From NCBI GenBank assembly GCA_018907035.1, contig JACCIC010000039.1:2480001-2544000 (forward strand): 64,000 bases of DNA, read 5' to 3'. Position numbers and translations under genes: made by a program. Positions within the stretch are counted from its first letter, which is position 1. Each line of letters opens with the position of its first letter. The stretch is from Sycobia sp. Sy_11. Its lineage: Eukaryota; Arthropoda; Insecta; Hymenoptera; Epichrysomallidae. A model generated the notes under the pieces. It ran no database searches and was not told the origin of the DNA. It saw nothing but the letters and a program-made list of their open reading frames with translations. This document shows, one piece after another, positions 37,869 through 50,589 of the stretch.

Positions 37869-37871
<3 letters not shown>

Positions 37872-37931
<60 letters not shown>
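37872..37931. repeat. (AT)30 microsatellite
   Basis: A perfect AT run, the third long TA tract within 800 nt. Confidence 0.95.
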
Positions 37932-37936
<5 letters not shown>

Positions 37937-38439
37937 TACATATAGTAAAAAGTAAAGCGCTAAAACTGGGCGTACTTAAAAGGAAAGAAAGAAAGAAAAA
38001 GAAAAAAAATTCGAATTTCATTCTTCGTTTCTGCGCGCCCACCAAGGTTTCAGCAACGACGTATTTAAGCACCGTTTCGGGGTCGACGGGCAATAATTCT
38101 TTTTTATCGTCTTGCCAAAGCTTTGCGCGTCGATTCACGCGCGTGTATATATATTTGCATCTATTTAAGTAGGTGAAAAGCATGACTGCGCATGTCCAAA
38201 ACTATTAAAGTGTTCTATCCAAAAATTCTTTCTCTTTCCTTATATATATATATTTTTTTTTCCATATATTTTCCATATATATTTCCACATATATATATAT
38301 ATAAGGATATCTGCGCAAAATACGGTGATTGCTGTTATTCTGCGCGTGAGTAATAAATTCACAATGCATTAAATCGGTATTTTTTCCACCGTAAATTGCG
38401 CCTGTTTTGTAGCACTTTTTAAATGCAAGTGGGAGCAAT

Positions 38440-39350
38440 ATTTTTTAACGAATCATTTGAGATTCTTTATGAAACAGTGGCTGTACTCGGTATTAATGTG
38501 ATGAAACGAACTTGACTATGTGACATATATTTTACTTTGTCATGGACAATAATTACTTCACTAGTGTATAAAATTTTTTTTATCAAATATAGGGTATGTT
38601 GTATAAATAGAAACTTGTAATCGATAACTGACCCCATATAAATTCATTATATAGATTGTGAGAGAAATATTCAGCGCATATATGTTTATATGTTTCTTAT
38701 ACGGAATCCATTCGTACTAAGTCGTCAGACTGTATAATTTCCGCATACAATTATCTACCCAATATTACAGTCTTGGTGGTTGGGAAAAATAATGCGTTTA
38801 ATACTATAAGCGGTGCGTAATCCGTCGCTATTATCCATGATTAATTTCCTCAAAAAAAAAATAGAAAAAAAGTAGAAAAAAAGTAGAAAATTTCTGCAAT
38901 TCGGGTAGTCGGATCTCTTGCAATAACTAAAGTGGTAGAATCTACTCCTAAAAATGCTCCGTTGCCAAGTCACTGATGCATCTCTTGAGAATTTAATAAA
39001 GGAACATTGAATTTTGATCAATTGGCTGTAAAATAATCATAGTTGCTGAAATATATCGCGTGTCATTATTAAAAAGTCAAATGAATTCTATGAATGCGCT
39101 TATCGATCATTCTGAAATAATTTTAAGTTTTCATTACATTTTAAATCACTTCTAGAAAAATCCAGACGCTTCTGCCTTATGCAAAGACCATGAAAAGTAA
39201 ACAAATCTATATAATTTATAGCAGTTTTTCGTTCAATTTTACACTTTATTTAGATTAAAACGCTATAACCAAGAGAGTGTAATTATAAATTCAATTTTTA
39301 ATTCAATACTTCGAATGAATAGTAAATTCTTTATATAACCCAGGGAAATT
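38440..39350. other. AT-rich intronic sequence without recognised features
   Basis: Unique AT-rich DNA with a short imperfect GTAGAAAAAAA tandem near 38864-38890. No gene was found. Confidence 0.5.
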
Positions 39351-39539
39351 CTAGAATTAAACGTTTGCTAGACAAATCATTATGTGTATATTAACAATGA
39401 CGAGTTTTCGGAGAAAAAATTTACACAACGTATATTTCCTGCATATCGGACCGTCTGGTCGGTTATTCGTCGATGTTATATATATACGACAAGGATGTAC
39501 CATTCGGAATATTCGAGTCGCTCTGCTTACGATGGTATA

Positions 39540-40290
39540 TTGTACGAAAACACCGATTCCTTGACCCCTGGCCAAGGGGGGCGCGGAAGGGGGAAGGGCA
39601 ACAAGACTCGTAAATAAATCCGCGAGGTTGCGGGCATTGAGGAGAGCTGCGAAGGGAAAGTTTCGAAGGTGGTGGCACCCCTTAGCCTTCCGCGCCTTTC
39701 GCTCAAAGTATAATCCCGTCAAAACCGCCGTTCATATTTTATGAAGAGCGAGAGGGGGTAGGGTAGGGCCCCACCGTCTTTCTCTGTCTCTCACTCTCTC
39801 TCCTGCGGGTACTTTAATTACATAATACACGAAGTTTAATAAATCAAGAAGCAACAATTACATTGCCGAGAAGAGAGGCCGCGTGCTCTGGGCTGAGGCT
39901 TGGTCACGACTGAGAGAGAGAGAGAGAGCGAGAGAGCGTAAGAGCAAGGCTAATTTTTCATTCCTCGGTTGAGCCGAGTTTAGCCTGGCCCGCGCGGTTA
40001 TCGGGAAATTTATTCATGAGCCCACCTCGTCATACTTTGGGGTGTGGAGGGGAAGGGGCAAGTTTATCTTCCGGTCGAGGAATTGGAGAGCGTCCGAGGG
40101 CGCCGCGGCCTCGAAAACTGCATTTCCGGTTTTATATAATACGGGATTGGCGCGGGGCCGGAGGGGTGTCGAGGAAAGGGATTATGCTAATCCGCGATAA
40201 AGGGATAAAGCGCGCGAGCTCGACTTTTGCCCCGCGCGAACTGCCCGCGTATGCACGGTTCTCGGATTATTTTATATTATATATTACATA
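39540..40290. other. Moderately GC-rich block with short GA/CT tracts
   Basis: Contains CT-rich DNA at 39777-39803 and GA units at 39911-39938. It is CpG-rich toward 40260. No exon was recognised. Confidence 0.4.
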
Positions 40291-40460
40291 GCCGGCTGTT
40301 TTACATTTCATTGTATTATCTAACGCTGTGCGGCTCGGCATGTGAGAGCAACTGACACGGTTTATTATATAGAGAAATGGCCTCCTCTCTCATTTGGTTT
40401 TGGAATATAATTTCAGAGCGATGAAATGCCTCGGCTGGATTTTTAATTATACAATTTACG

Positions 40461-40461
<1 letters not shown>

Positions 40462-40503
<42 letters not shown>
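40462..40503. repeat. (GA)21 microsatellite
   Basis: A perfect GA run. Confidence 0.95.
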
Positions 40504-40505
<2 letters not shown>

Positions 40506-40984
40506 ACGCCGTGTGGAACGAGGTGCGGTTCCATTTCATTTGCGAAGATGTTCATGTATTCACAGCGGGCTGTTTTCCAATTAGTCTTTAGTACACGAGG
40601 CTTTGATAAGTAGAGCCACAAGGTTTATTCACGAGTAGATTTTTTGGGTTCAATTCGTGCAATAATGACTATATATTATTCTCTGAATCATCATCCACAT
40701 AGAAACGCTTGCAGATCCTACGTACCTGAGCTTGAGAAATTCATTCTTCTTTTTTTATGAATAAGAAGGAAAGTTCAATGGAGACTCTACGACCGAATGT
40801 CGCTAAATTTCGTAATACAAATTTTACATATCAAACACCGGGAACGGTATTAAAATATTATACTCATTTTTCCAACAAGCTATATAACACTTCTCCAAAT
40901 ACAAGAATCATGTGTGCCGAGAGAATTAATTCGAATATATATATATGTCGTTCGATGGAAAATACATAAATTTATCACATGCCA

Positions 40985-42900
40985 TTACAAAATCTTTATT
41001 TATTTCGTATCGATAATAAATTATTTCATTGAATAAACATTGAAACCCTGCGATTTTATATCGTGGCTGTGTAGGCTTTCCAAATAGCTCATGACAGTAA
41101 TATCATGGTATCGTATTAAAGACGATGCAAAGTCTAGATCGTACAAGGACTCGTTGATATTTGGACAGTCGACGCGTTGTCTTCGGGCCGATCGCGGACC
41201 TATTGAACACTCGTCGGATGATCGTCGCGTTTCCGCGCGTTAGGGCAGCTTTAATCAGCGACGACACCTATAGCTAACATATACAGGCCAGAGTCCGCCG
41301 GATTTGCATTGCCGTTTCCGTGTCCCATTATTCTCTCGCTCGCGGTATTCTTGGGGTGCTGTGCACGTACGCGCGCTCCGTACCGGTGTAGACAGTTTGG
41401 ACTAATGCAGGGCGGCGACTCATGAATTAACTCCCCCCCCCTCCCTATTGCCACTGTTCGGAAGCTCTCGAGCGCGATACCGTATCATTGCAATAGTTAA
41501 CTGTTATACATCCATTGTACGTTTAAGAAAATACTAGATCGGTCAGAGACACTGCTATAATCCTTGATATACAAACAAATCCACGTTCGTTGAGATAGTA
41601 ACTTACAAATTATAATCTGTCATTAAATTATCTCTTATGCCAAATATTTACGGAACAATGGCACAAAAATATGAAAAGTAAAATATTATTTTCGTAAAAC
41701 GTCGAATCTAACGTCAGGTTTCTGTAATGTTGTGGCTAAGCACATGAGCTTATGAGGCTGGGGTGAAATTATTTAAATTTTTTTTTGTTTTCAGAGGCCA
41801 AACACCAGAACTTGTTCCAATTTAAAAAGCTCTGAATTATACTTACGGAAGATTATTTTTCTATTCTAACTAGCCACGATTAAAATGTTCCATAAAGATC
41901 ACGATTCTCGGAACAATTCCATAAAAATTATAAAATTTGATTACAGACCGTAACAACAAGTTCGAGGATAGAAACTAAACGTGTAGGCAAATATTTTATA
42001 TAAACATCTGAAATGGCGGCAGTATGGTTAAGATTCGGATTAGCTCTATGTCGTGCCTGTTAACGTTCACGGCAAAAAGAAATGTTTCTGTAAAAAAATT
42101 TCCATTGTGCAAACGTAACCCTAATGAATTTTTAATTTGATTAATATTAATGGATGAAACGTTGATTCATTGCTAGATTTTTGAAAGTAAACCTATCTCA
42201 AAACAATGAATTAGCCCTGATGAAGCAGCCCCGAAGAATGCAAAAATACTTTTATTGGTTAATAAAACTATACGAAGCGAAAAGATTTGTTCACTATCTA
42301 CAGAAGGATCAAACCATCGGTGTTTAATAATACGCAGATTTATTTCATCTTTGGAATGATAAAGTGAAGAATAAAGTACTTTATTTGGCGAAAAAAGCTT
42401 GTCTTCGTAATACAATGAACGTGTCAATTAGTCTATAGTTTCGATGGTTAAAATCAATTGTGGTTGGAGTGGGGTGATTATCTACCACATCCATCAGATT
42501 TAGTTTTCTAAAGGTATCATCAGTTTCTTAATATTCAGAAGAAAATAGTTCAAGGGTCAAAGAACAACGAGAAAATATCTTTATTTCAAATGCATATTTT
42601 GAAATGCATATAAAAATGAACTATAAAAATGATACATCTACAGTAGACGACTACTAAAAAGAAAGTTATTTCTCTATTAAGTTAGAAAAGTCATTACGTC
42701 TTTCTGGTATAGTAACTACAATAAGGTAATCGTATTATTGAATTATTTTATAAGTATTTGGCTTCAGATCGAAAATTCTACTGCCTCAGAAGTAGCAGAA
42801 GGATATTCTTGCAGCGTTTAATCCATCATCTGGCTCTTCTTCTTCCTTCTCTCAAAACGTAACCTATAATCAAGGTGAATCGAATCACGAATAAAATGAC
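40985..42900. other. Intronic sequence without recognised features
   Basis: Unique DNA with a CpG-rich patch at about 41150-41460. No gene was found. Confidence 0.45.
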
Positions 42901-43060
42901 AGATCACCGAACGCAAAATTAGTCCCAATATTCCATAAAGTTCATCCATGAGGTGAAAAGAAGCAGAAGATAGAGATTATTGCGGCACTCTGCTGCATTG
43001 GGAAAATTGATGGAAACGGAGGAGTCAGCACTCGGCAAGGTTAGCCGCAACACAACGAAA

Positions 43061-43063
<3 letters not shown>

Positions 43064-43105
<42 letters not shown>
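43064..43105. repeat. (TA)n microsatellite
   Basis: About 20 TA units, 50 nt left of a CT tract. Confidence 0.95.
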
Positions 43106-43108
<3 letters not shown>

Positions 43109-43154
43109 GCAACGTCCAAAATAATCCCAGGCCTAAGCTTCTCTTGCGTCCGCT

Positions 43155-43156
<2 letters not shown>

Positions 43157-43190
<34 letters not shown>
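43157..43190. repeat. (CT)17 microsatellite
   Basis: A perfect CT run. Confidence 0.95.
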
Positions 43191-43192
<2 letters not shown>

Positions 43193-44299
43193 CGAGTATA
43201 CAGTCGGGGCAGAGGAGCAAGTAGCATTCCGCGAATAATTTCGTCGTCACTTTTGCTAGTGCCTCGGGCAACCACCACCGCAAACGAAGCTGCACTACCA
43301 GCGGGCCGTTATTAAAGCGGCTTCTGCGGTTTTTCGGAATAAGGCGAGATTTACGTACTGCGACGGATTAGGCCGCGGACTTCTTCCTCGGCGCTATATG
43401 CGCCCCTTTATTACGGCCCTACCTCTAAAATGTAATTTTTTGACAGACAGTTCTTTAAACTTGAAAATAGATTTCATATTGTCGAGTTTTAGGTCTGATA
43501 AAAATTTCAGCAAATGCTTAACGGGGCAATAATTAAAGAGAAAAGCCGAAGATTAAAGTTATCGCGTTTTACACTGTGTTTCTGTATACTTATGTTCAAT
43601 AGGCATTTTTCGTCATCGTAAATAGGAATTACGGCAAAATAATATCTTTTCCAACAAAAAAAAACTAGTATCTAATATATTGGTTACGAAAAATTGTACG
43701 ATTTTTTTTTAATTATAGCAAGCCTTTATCAAATTCTGTATTTGTCCAGCTGTCCAGGTTGACTGTTCGTCATGAAAGTGTGGGTGTTGGTAATTTTTTT
43801 TGTTTTTTTTTCTTTGCAAGTATTTTTGCTTAAAGAATATTTGTTAATCGCCTTCTTATAGCTCATTTACTTTTTGTATAATCTGACAAGGAACTTTTAA
43901 AATTGCAACATCGAGCTTCGTCTAAATCTGTGGCAGGGTACTTGAACCAGAAATAAATATTAATTATTACTGATAATGGCGACTTTCGTGTTCTTCCCAT
44001 TGATTCTTTCAATTGAGTTTTAAGTCCATTTGAAAATCCATATGAATATGTGTAAACGACAATAGCGTTTTGCGGATTCGAGAAGAAAATGAACACCGTC
44101 CGCATGTCGAGAAGGATAATATCCCCAGAGATCTTCCACGTCTCTCCGCGTGACAAGTTGGTTTTGCGAAAAACAAAAAAGAAAAAATGCCTCCCCACCC
44201 AGGTGCTTTATTAGATTCCAAATTGCCGACCGTCATATTTGATAAATAAATGGGCCAACCGAGCTATTTGTACGATACGGGATACCGTGGCTAAAATTA

Positions 44300-44742
44300 C
44301 ACGGCCATCGAGAGAAAATCGTCTCGGTTCGCGCCACAGTCTATATAGACACAGCGCTTCCCTCGCGCTCCACGCTTGCTACTCGAACGTCCTTCCACTG
44401 TGGCGGGGTGCGGTCGAGACGAGGGGGGGAGCAGGAGCAAAGGCTGGGAAGCGTCGAGAGAGAACGAAATAAGAGAAAGCTCGTCCCTCTCCACGCCCCG
44501 CAAACCTTCCCTACCCCCCTATCGCTGAGAGCGCTCTGTCTTTCCAGCCCGGGCGTTAATCAATAAGTCCCTCTTCCGCCCACGCGCGCCCCGACTTTTA
44601 TCCTTATTCTAGTCTATAGAGTCCTATCGCGAGTTCGAACGATCGACGGTCGTAGCTGCCCCCCGCCCCTTCCACTGAATCCCTCGCCAACGCGGTGCCG
44701 CGCGGTATTGCAAAAAGTTTCATGCATTGCCTAATTAGAATA

Positions 44743-44835
<93 letters not shown>

Positions 44836-46310
44836 ATCGTGGCGTCATGTACACACCGTTAAAACATAGGGCTTTATAAATTGTTTGCCTATTGATTTCT
44901 CGTTGCACACCGCTCCCACACCCCGGGATCTATTTGTCTTGGCTCTATTATTGTCTATTGTCTATATAGCACACCAGTGAGTGGAAAAGTAAAGCAGACT
45001 CTCTATCCATCCTTCCCCTTGTACTTCTGCCGCACGTGCGCGCTCAAGGTACACACAGCACACACCACACATTCAGCAGCTCGATTACTATATGGCTTCT
45101 ATCTCTCTCTATACTTTCCTCGTGTATTTGCAGGCGCGCCCGGTAGAAGCCATCGGGAGGCCGCCTGGACCCGCGGGAAGCACGCGCGTCGTGAATCGTC
45201 GTTGCGCTTCGCGGGTAGGGGTATGTATATATAGATATATATATATTATTATATTCTATAATATATATATAAATGCACAGCAACTCGCCCAGTTTATAGG
45301 CAGGCGGGGCGCGCGCGCGCGGCGCAGACGGGAGACAAGGCACCGACGTATACGCTCGAGCGATTTCTATTGACTTCTTCCTGGCGCGAGCGCTACCGTA
45401 TATATCTGTATACTCGGCCTCTCGCTGTCCTCGGCGGCACGTTGCATGCGCCCCTCCCCGCCCCAGGCCTCCTTATCGCGCCGACCCATGCGACCCGGCT
45501 GATTGAATGATTCGCGATACTACGCGAGTCTGTCGATTCTCTTCTCTTTTTCACTGGGGCTATTCTTTCTTCTCTCCCCCCCCCCCGCCCCTGGACTCCC
45601 TTTGGTCGATCTCCGATTCAGAGAGCGCGCGCGCGTCCGCGCGAAAGTAATTTCTTTTGCACGTACAAGGGCGCGGACGGAGACACAGCGGGTACGGGAA
45701 GGTGGGGCGCATTACAGCCCCGGCCCGGCGAGCGTCGGGTCGCGCGTCCATCTTATTTCACGGGCGGGGACAAATGGATCGCCGAATATTCAAGAGTACC
45801 AGGGGGCGCGTGGTCGTCGTTTGTTTCGCTCCCTGTCTACCCATCCTCTATCTTGCCGCCACTTTGTCGTTTCGCTTAGTCCGTCGATTTGCTCGTACAC
45901 CTATATACGTGCCATGTGCATACCTCAACCGCGCCCTCATCTCGTTCTCGACGACGATATCCCTTACCGAACTCGCGCAGCTCGTGTATTTCCAAGCCCG
46001 GCCTTGTGTAATACATAGGCGTTTGTGCAGCCGATATTCTACTTTCGTATCGGTAAACTGTAGCATTCCGCGCATGTACAGTGATAAGCCACTCTCGGTA
46101 TGCAAAGATATTCTGCTGGATTCTTCGCTGCTTGATCGCGTAATATCCCGCCGAGCGTTTCGTCGCCGCGAAAATGAAAGGGGGGAATAAAGTAGGCGGG
46201 CTGCGTGGTGGATGGTGGGGGGGTGGGTGGAGGCGAACGTGGAACATTGTCAGAGAGAAGCGCAACTTGAAAATCTTCAGCAGCACCGTGGCTCGTGTAT
46301 ACATCAACGA
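44300..46310. other. Long CpG-rich region
   Basis: About 2 kb of GC-rich, CpG-dense DNA broken by the CA tract and short TA runs. Open frames occur on both strands because of composition. None has recognisable homology. A regulatory island or alternative promoter is possible. Confidence 0.4.
44743..44831 (+). repeat. (CA)44 microsatellite, sense strand
   Basis: A perfect CA run of about 44 units on the sm sense strand inside the large downstream intron, embedded in a CpG-rich region. Confidence 0.95.
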
Positions 46311-46784
46311 TACACCGGAGAATTTTAGCGCTTAACTTGTTCTCCCCCTCCCTCCTCTTTCTCTCGCCCCCCTTACTTATGAAATTTATCTAACGTAATA
46401 GTGGGTGCACAGGGCGGGGGGGAGTCTTTAATGTTTACGAGATTCAGTGCCAGGGAAACTTCAACAACTGCCTCGTAAAAATGGGCGCGCGCGCGCGCGC
46501 TCACGCGGCCGGCTCGGGCAAAGATATTTCTTCTCTTTCCAGGATTCTCTGTCTCTCTCCTTTACTTCCTCCTCCCCCCCCAACCCCACACTTTCTCCCT
46601 TGCTTCTTCTTCCCTTGACTAGAGAAGAAGTGTGGCAGTGTGGAGCAGTGCGGCCTTGCACACTCCGTCTGTGAAAAACGTAACAATCTCTTTGGAGCAA
46701 CGCGTCGCGAGACCTCGCACATAATTTAAGCGCAAAACATGCGCTTTATATATAGATGTGCACTTGTTTTGTCGCGTATGTCCG

Positions 46785-46878
<94 letters not shown>

Positions 46879-46891
46879 ACAGGCACTCACG

Positions 46892-46943
<52 letters not shown>
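46785..46943 (+). repeat. (CA)n plus (CT)n compound microsatellite, sense strand
   Basis: About 47 CA units (46785-46880) carry one CCA phase break near 46840, followed after GGCACTCACG by about 24 CT units with one CC break. CA- and CU-rich RNA are the ligands of the hnRNP L and PTB families respectively. Confidence 0.95.
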
Positions 46944-47867
46944 CATTCCTATACTTACACCCTTTTCTTACATTCCGTTCGTGCACCGTTTAAAGTTTCA
47001 AAAGCCGCACAGCAAGAAATATCAGTTCACTTAGCTGTACTGCAGTAAATATAAATTTTTATAAACATTAGCGAATCTCGACAAATATTGATGTGCTTAT
47101 CAACGGATGAGTAGTTTAAAAATAACTCGCGTTTTCCAATTGCTATAATCGATCTTGTGATAGGAATCAGTTCAAGTTTATACTCTTCATCATTTTTTGA
47201 GAAATAAGTTAACAGTAATCTATCAGATTAACTAAGAATAGCGTCCTATTAATTCCATATTCTTACAGTTTGCCGAGCCTTTTCCGATCTACGGAACTTT
47301 TAACCATTACGACAAAGGACTAGTTTCGCGATCGCCTTCTTTTTTTTTTTTTAGAGGAACAAAAGAAAGAAGGGGGGGCTTAGCGAGCCGGGAGCTTTCA
47401 CTCCAGGGCAAAGGGCGTGGGGACAGCCGGGTTGACGCGATGCTATTCGCTCGGACGTCTGGGAATACCGCGTATCGGCTGTCGCCCGTTTTACGCCTTT
47501 GGCCAATAATGGTTTTTCCCAGGGCAAGCTTGACAAAGCCTCGGAATAAAATGGACCGTGAACGTGAAAAAGCTTCTTCTTCTTCTTTTTTTTTATCTTT
47601 CTCCCCTGATAAAAATATCGTCGTGCACGTGGTTGCCACATATAGAGCAATTTTTCCGCTCGGCCGATATCGTGATTTTTGGCCTTCGCTATTCGAGCAG
47701 ACACGGGCGCGCAGAAACGAAGGGCAGATTAATTATATAATAATGTATATGTGCCGAGGGGCGGTAAACAGGGCAATTTTTCACGCGCTAAGTATATTTC
47801 CAAGAGCCGAGTGGCTAAATTCAATTTGGCATATCGTTGAATTTTTAACGCTTCGGGAACGAGTGGA

Positions 47868-47872
<5 letters not shown>

Positions 47873-47907
<35 letters not shown>
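47873..47907. repeat. (GA)17 microsatellite
   Basis: A perfect GA run. Confidence 0.93.
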
Positions 47908-47912
<5 letters not shown>

Positions 47913-48259
47913 AAAAGCGTGCGCGCGGCTAATATAGTAAATTTAAATCACTCACCCCACCCCGGACGTAGCGGTGCTAACGAGCGCCTTGTGAAAAGAC
48001 CGGCGCACACTTTTCTAATGCGCCTCTTCAAAAGTCAAAGACAGTCTCGGCCCCGGGATCTCCTTTTTAAAAGCGTACATAATTAATCATGAGCGCTAAA
48101 TGGCGCAAATTTCGCCCCGTCCTTTTTTTTCTCGCTCTTTTGCGTGTTCGTCCACGGTTTGCGTTAGAATATGTTTCGGGCGTATCTTATAATTTATAGC
48201 AGAGCCAGGAAGACTTTTAAACGCGATCGATAAACGAGAAGCTTATGGTGCGAAAATTG

Positions 48260-49855
48260 TTCTTCGTACACAAGTGCCCAAAATCACAGGGGATCGTCAA
48301 TTAGAACAGAAAGTCGTGATTGCATCTTTGAAACTTATTTTTGATCGTTTTTAAAGTAATTGCTTTCCGATTCACTCGTGTTAACGTTTTTCAATTGTGA
48401 AAACAATTGGAATAATCACTTTCTGAAATAGCACAGAATCAGCGGTAATTATCTTTGAATTTCATCCAATGTCCTCGAAATGGTGTCATGGGAGCCTCTT
48501 CAGTTTAGTGAATAGCGAGACGCCGAGAAGTTACGAGATAAATTGAATTCAATGGTTGAGGAACAATATATAGCGATTTTTTGCTAAATACTTGTAACAA
48601 TCAGTGCTGTGTGCAGTAAGAGAGTCAATTTCACCGCAATCATGAATTGTTCAATGAAAAAACAAATCATGCAAAATCGTCACTAACTGGTCGATTTAAA
48701 AATTCAATAGGATGGACCAAGTCCATGCAATAACTATAATCTATACTAGCAGTAAAAACTTTTGAATCAATACAATGAGACCTTATAGAAGTGGGCCAAT
48801 TAACTTTTTGATAATTTTAAGAACAATATTGTAACCATATTTATCTACTACAATTATTGACATAACACCTGGTACCAAATTCGAGAAGAGAATTCTGCCA
48901 AGCCTATATACACCCATACTTGTACGAATCAGTTTAATTGTTTTAATTATAACTCGAATAATTCTTGATTATAGGAGACACAAAAAAGGTGCTGACCAGT
49001 AAAACTTTTATTATATAATTTTTCTATATTCCAGAGTATTTTCTATAGTGTTATGATGTTAACAAAAATGTCAAAAATTCTCTATCATGTGGTACAACAG
49101 AAAAATATTATCCATGGTCGAATTTCTCTTTCCGCTTGTATTATTCTGTTCAAATGTCTTTATTTTCAAGGATCATGATAAACTTTTGCATAAATTTTAT
49201 AAGTCGTTTTCAATGATGAGACATTCTCTTTGTTCTTCAATGTGTTGCTTGATCGCTGTCGCTCTTTTCAAATCCTTTGATGTACGTTACTCGGTCTCCT
49301 ACTTTACCCACATTACGCAGATCGTTCTATTTGAATTTCCGCATGTAGTATATCCACACCTTCTTCATTCGCTATTCCATCTGGATGTTCTGCTTTTTCC
49401 TTCCTTTCCTTGATTTCACTAGACGTTACCTTTTTTCATCAATTCCTATTTCTTTTGTTACACTCTTGCAGGGTATATATAATTTATCCAAAGTTTCATA
49501 TTATTCTAGATGGACCGTGGGTGTCCGATCACTATATCGATGTAACAACAGTTTGAGTTACACATAGCATTTCTTTAGGGTCAGTTTCGGAAGTCGCTAA
49601 ATTTTGCACGCAAACCGGATGCGGTAAATAAAATGGCATGGATGGGCTGACGCCACACGTAGACGTCACGTGTCATCCATTGCCTCACTTTAACCGTTCT
49701 TACAGTATTATTATCATCGTGAATGTTATATAATATCTGGGAAGCATCTTGGTATACTAAAGTCATGTCGATGACGAGCGATAACGCTAATATAGGAGTA
49801 TTCTCGAGCGAGTTTAAAAACTCATTTTTGACGCGAACGTTTATCGACGGCGCGA
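48260..49855. other. AT-rich intronic sequence without recognised features
   Basis: Unique DNA. A 108-codon hydrophobic frame at 49087-49413 has no recognisable domain. Confidence 0.45.
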
Positions 49856-49876
49856 AATAGAGAGGGGGTCGGGAAT

Positions 49877-49879
<3 letters not shown>

Positions 49880-49934
<55 letters not shown>
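49880..49934. repeat. (GA)27 microsatellite
   Basis: A perfect GA run. Confidence 0.95.
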
Positions 49935-49936
<2 letters not shown>

Positions 49937-50315
49937 TGAGAGGGTAGAATCATAGACGGGGCGAACCGGACCATAAATTTAACGTTCTTTCGCGCGCGTC
50001 GGTTGTAATATCTCTCCTACCTCGGACTTTATGCAAAACAGAGCCGCGAGCATCGTCTTTTACGGACGTTTTTAACGTCTTTTCGATACACACAGACGCG
50101 CGTACACGCGTACGCCCGCCCGATAGACGACCGAGGGCGATAAGCTCGGCAGGGGGTGGGGTGAACTACCGTGGTCTACTTCTATTTTATAAGTTTTCCC
50201 CGACCCCATGTGCTCGCTTTAAAGAAACGTACCGAAAGGAGCTTCTTAGCCGTGCCTGGACGTTCAACAGCCTGTATTATACTTTTAATTATCGGAGTGA
50301 ACTGTACGTAGGGAA

Positions 50316-50317
<2 letters not shown>

Positions 50318-50369
<52 letters not shown>
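50318..50369. repeat. (GA)25 microsatellite
   Basis: A perfect GA run, the second within 450 nt in the same orientation. Confidence 0.95.
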
Positions 50370-50373
<4 letters not shown>

Positions 50374-50538
50374 CTGTAGGGCAGGAGCAGTTTAACACAC
50401 GGGAAGAAGTAGTTTAACAGGACGGAATAGAATTGCTACGAGTTCAATTCTCGAAGAGGAAGGAGAGAGAGGCAGTCGCTTGGGATTGGGATTGAAAACG
50501 ACTAGTATCTCTCTCCTTCTCTCTATCTCTCACTATTC

Positions 50539-50541
<3 letters not shown>

Positions 50542-50585
<44 letters not shown>
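50542..50585. repeat. (TA)22 microsatellite
   Basis: A perfect TA run. Confidence 0.95.
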
Positions 50586-50588
<3 letters not shown>

Positions 50589-50589
50589 G

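Noticed and set aside
41804..41875. Exon-like segment after TTTTTTTTGTTTTCAG
   Set aside because: The acceptor is good and the frame is open for 24 codons, but there is no GT donor before the stop and no homology.
47440..47937. 165-codon plus-strand open frame
   Set aside because: The tail is a GA microsatellite translation, and the rest has no recognisable domain.
49087..49413. 108-codon hydrophobic frame, possible transposon or receptor fragment
   Set aside because: I compared both strands by eye with common transposase and reverse transcriptase motifs and found none.
50400..50460. tRNA-like GTTCAATTC box
   Set aside because: No matching A box or cloverleaf could be built around it.
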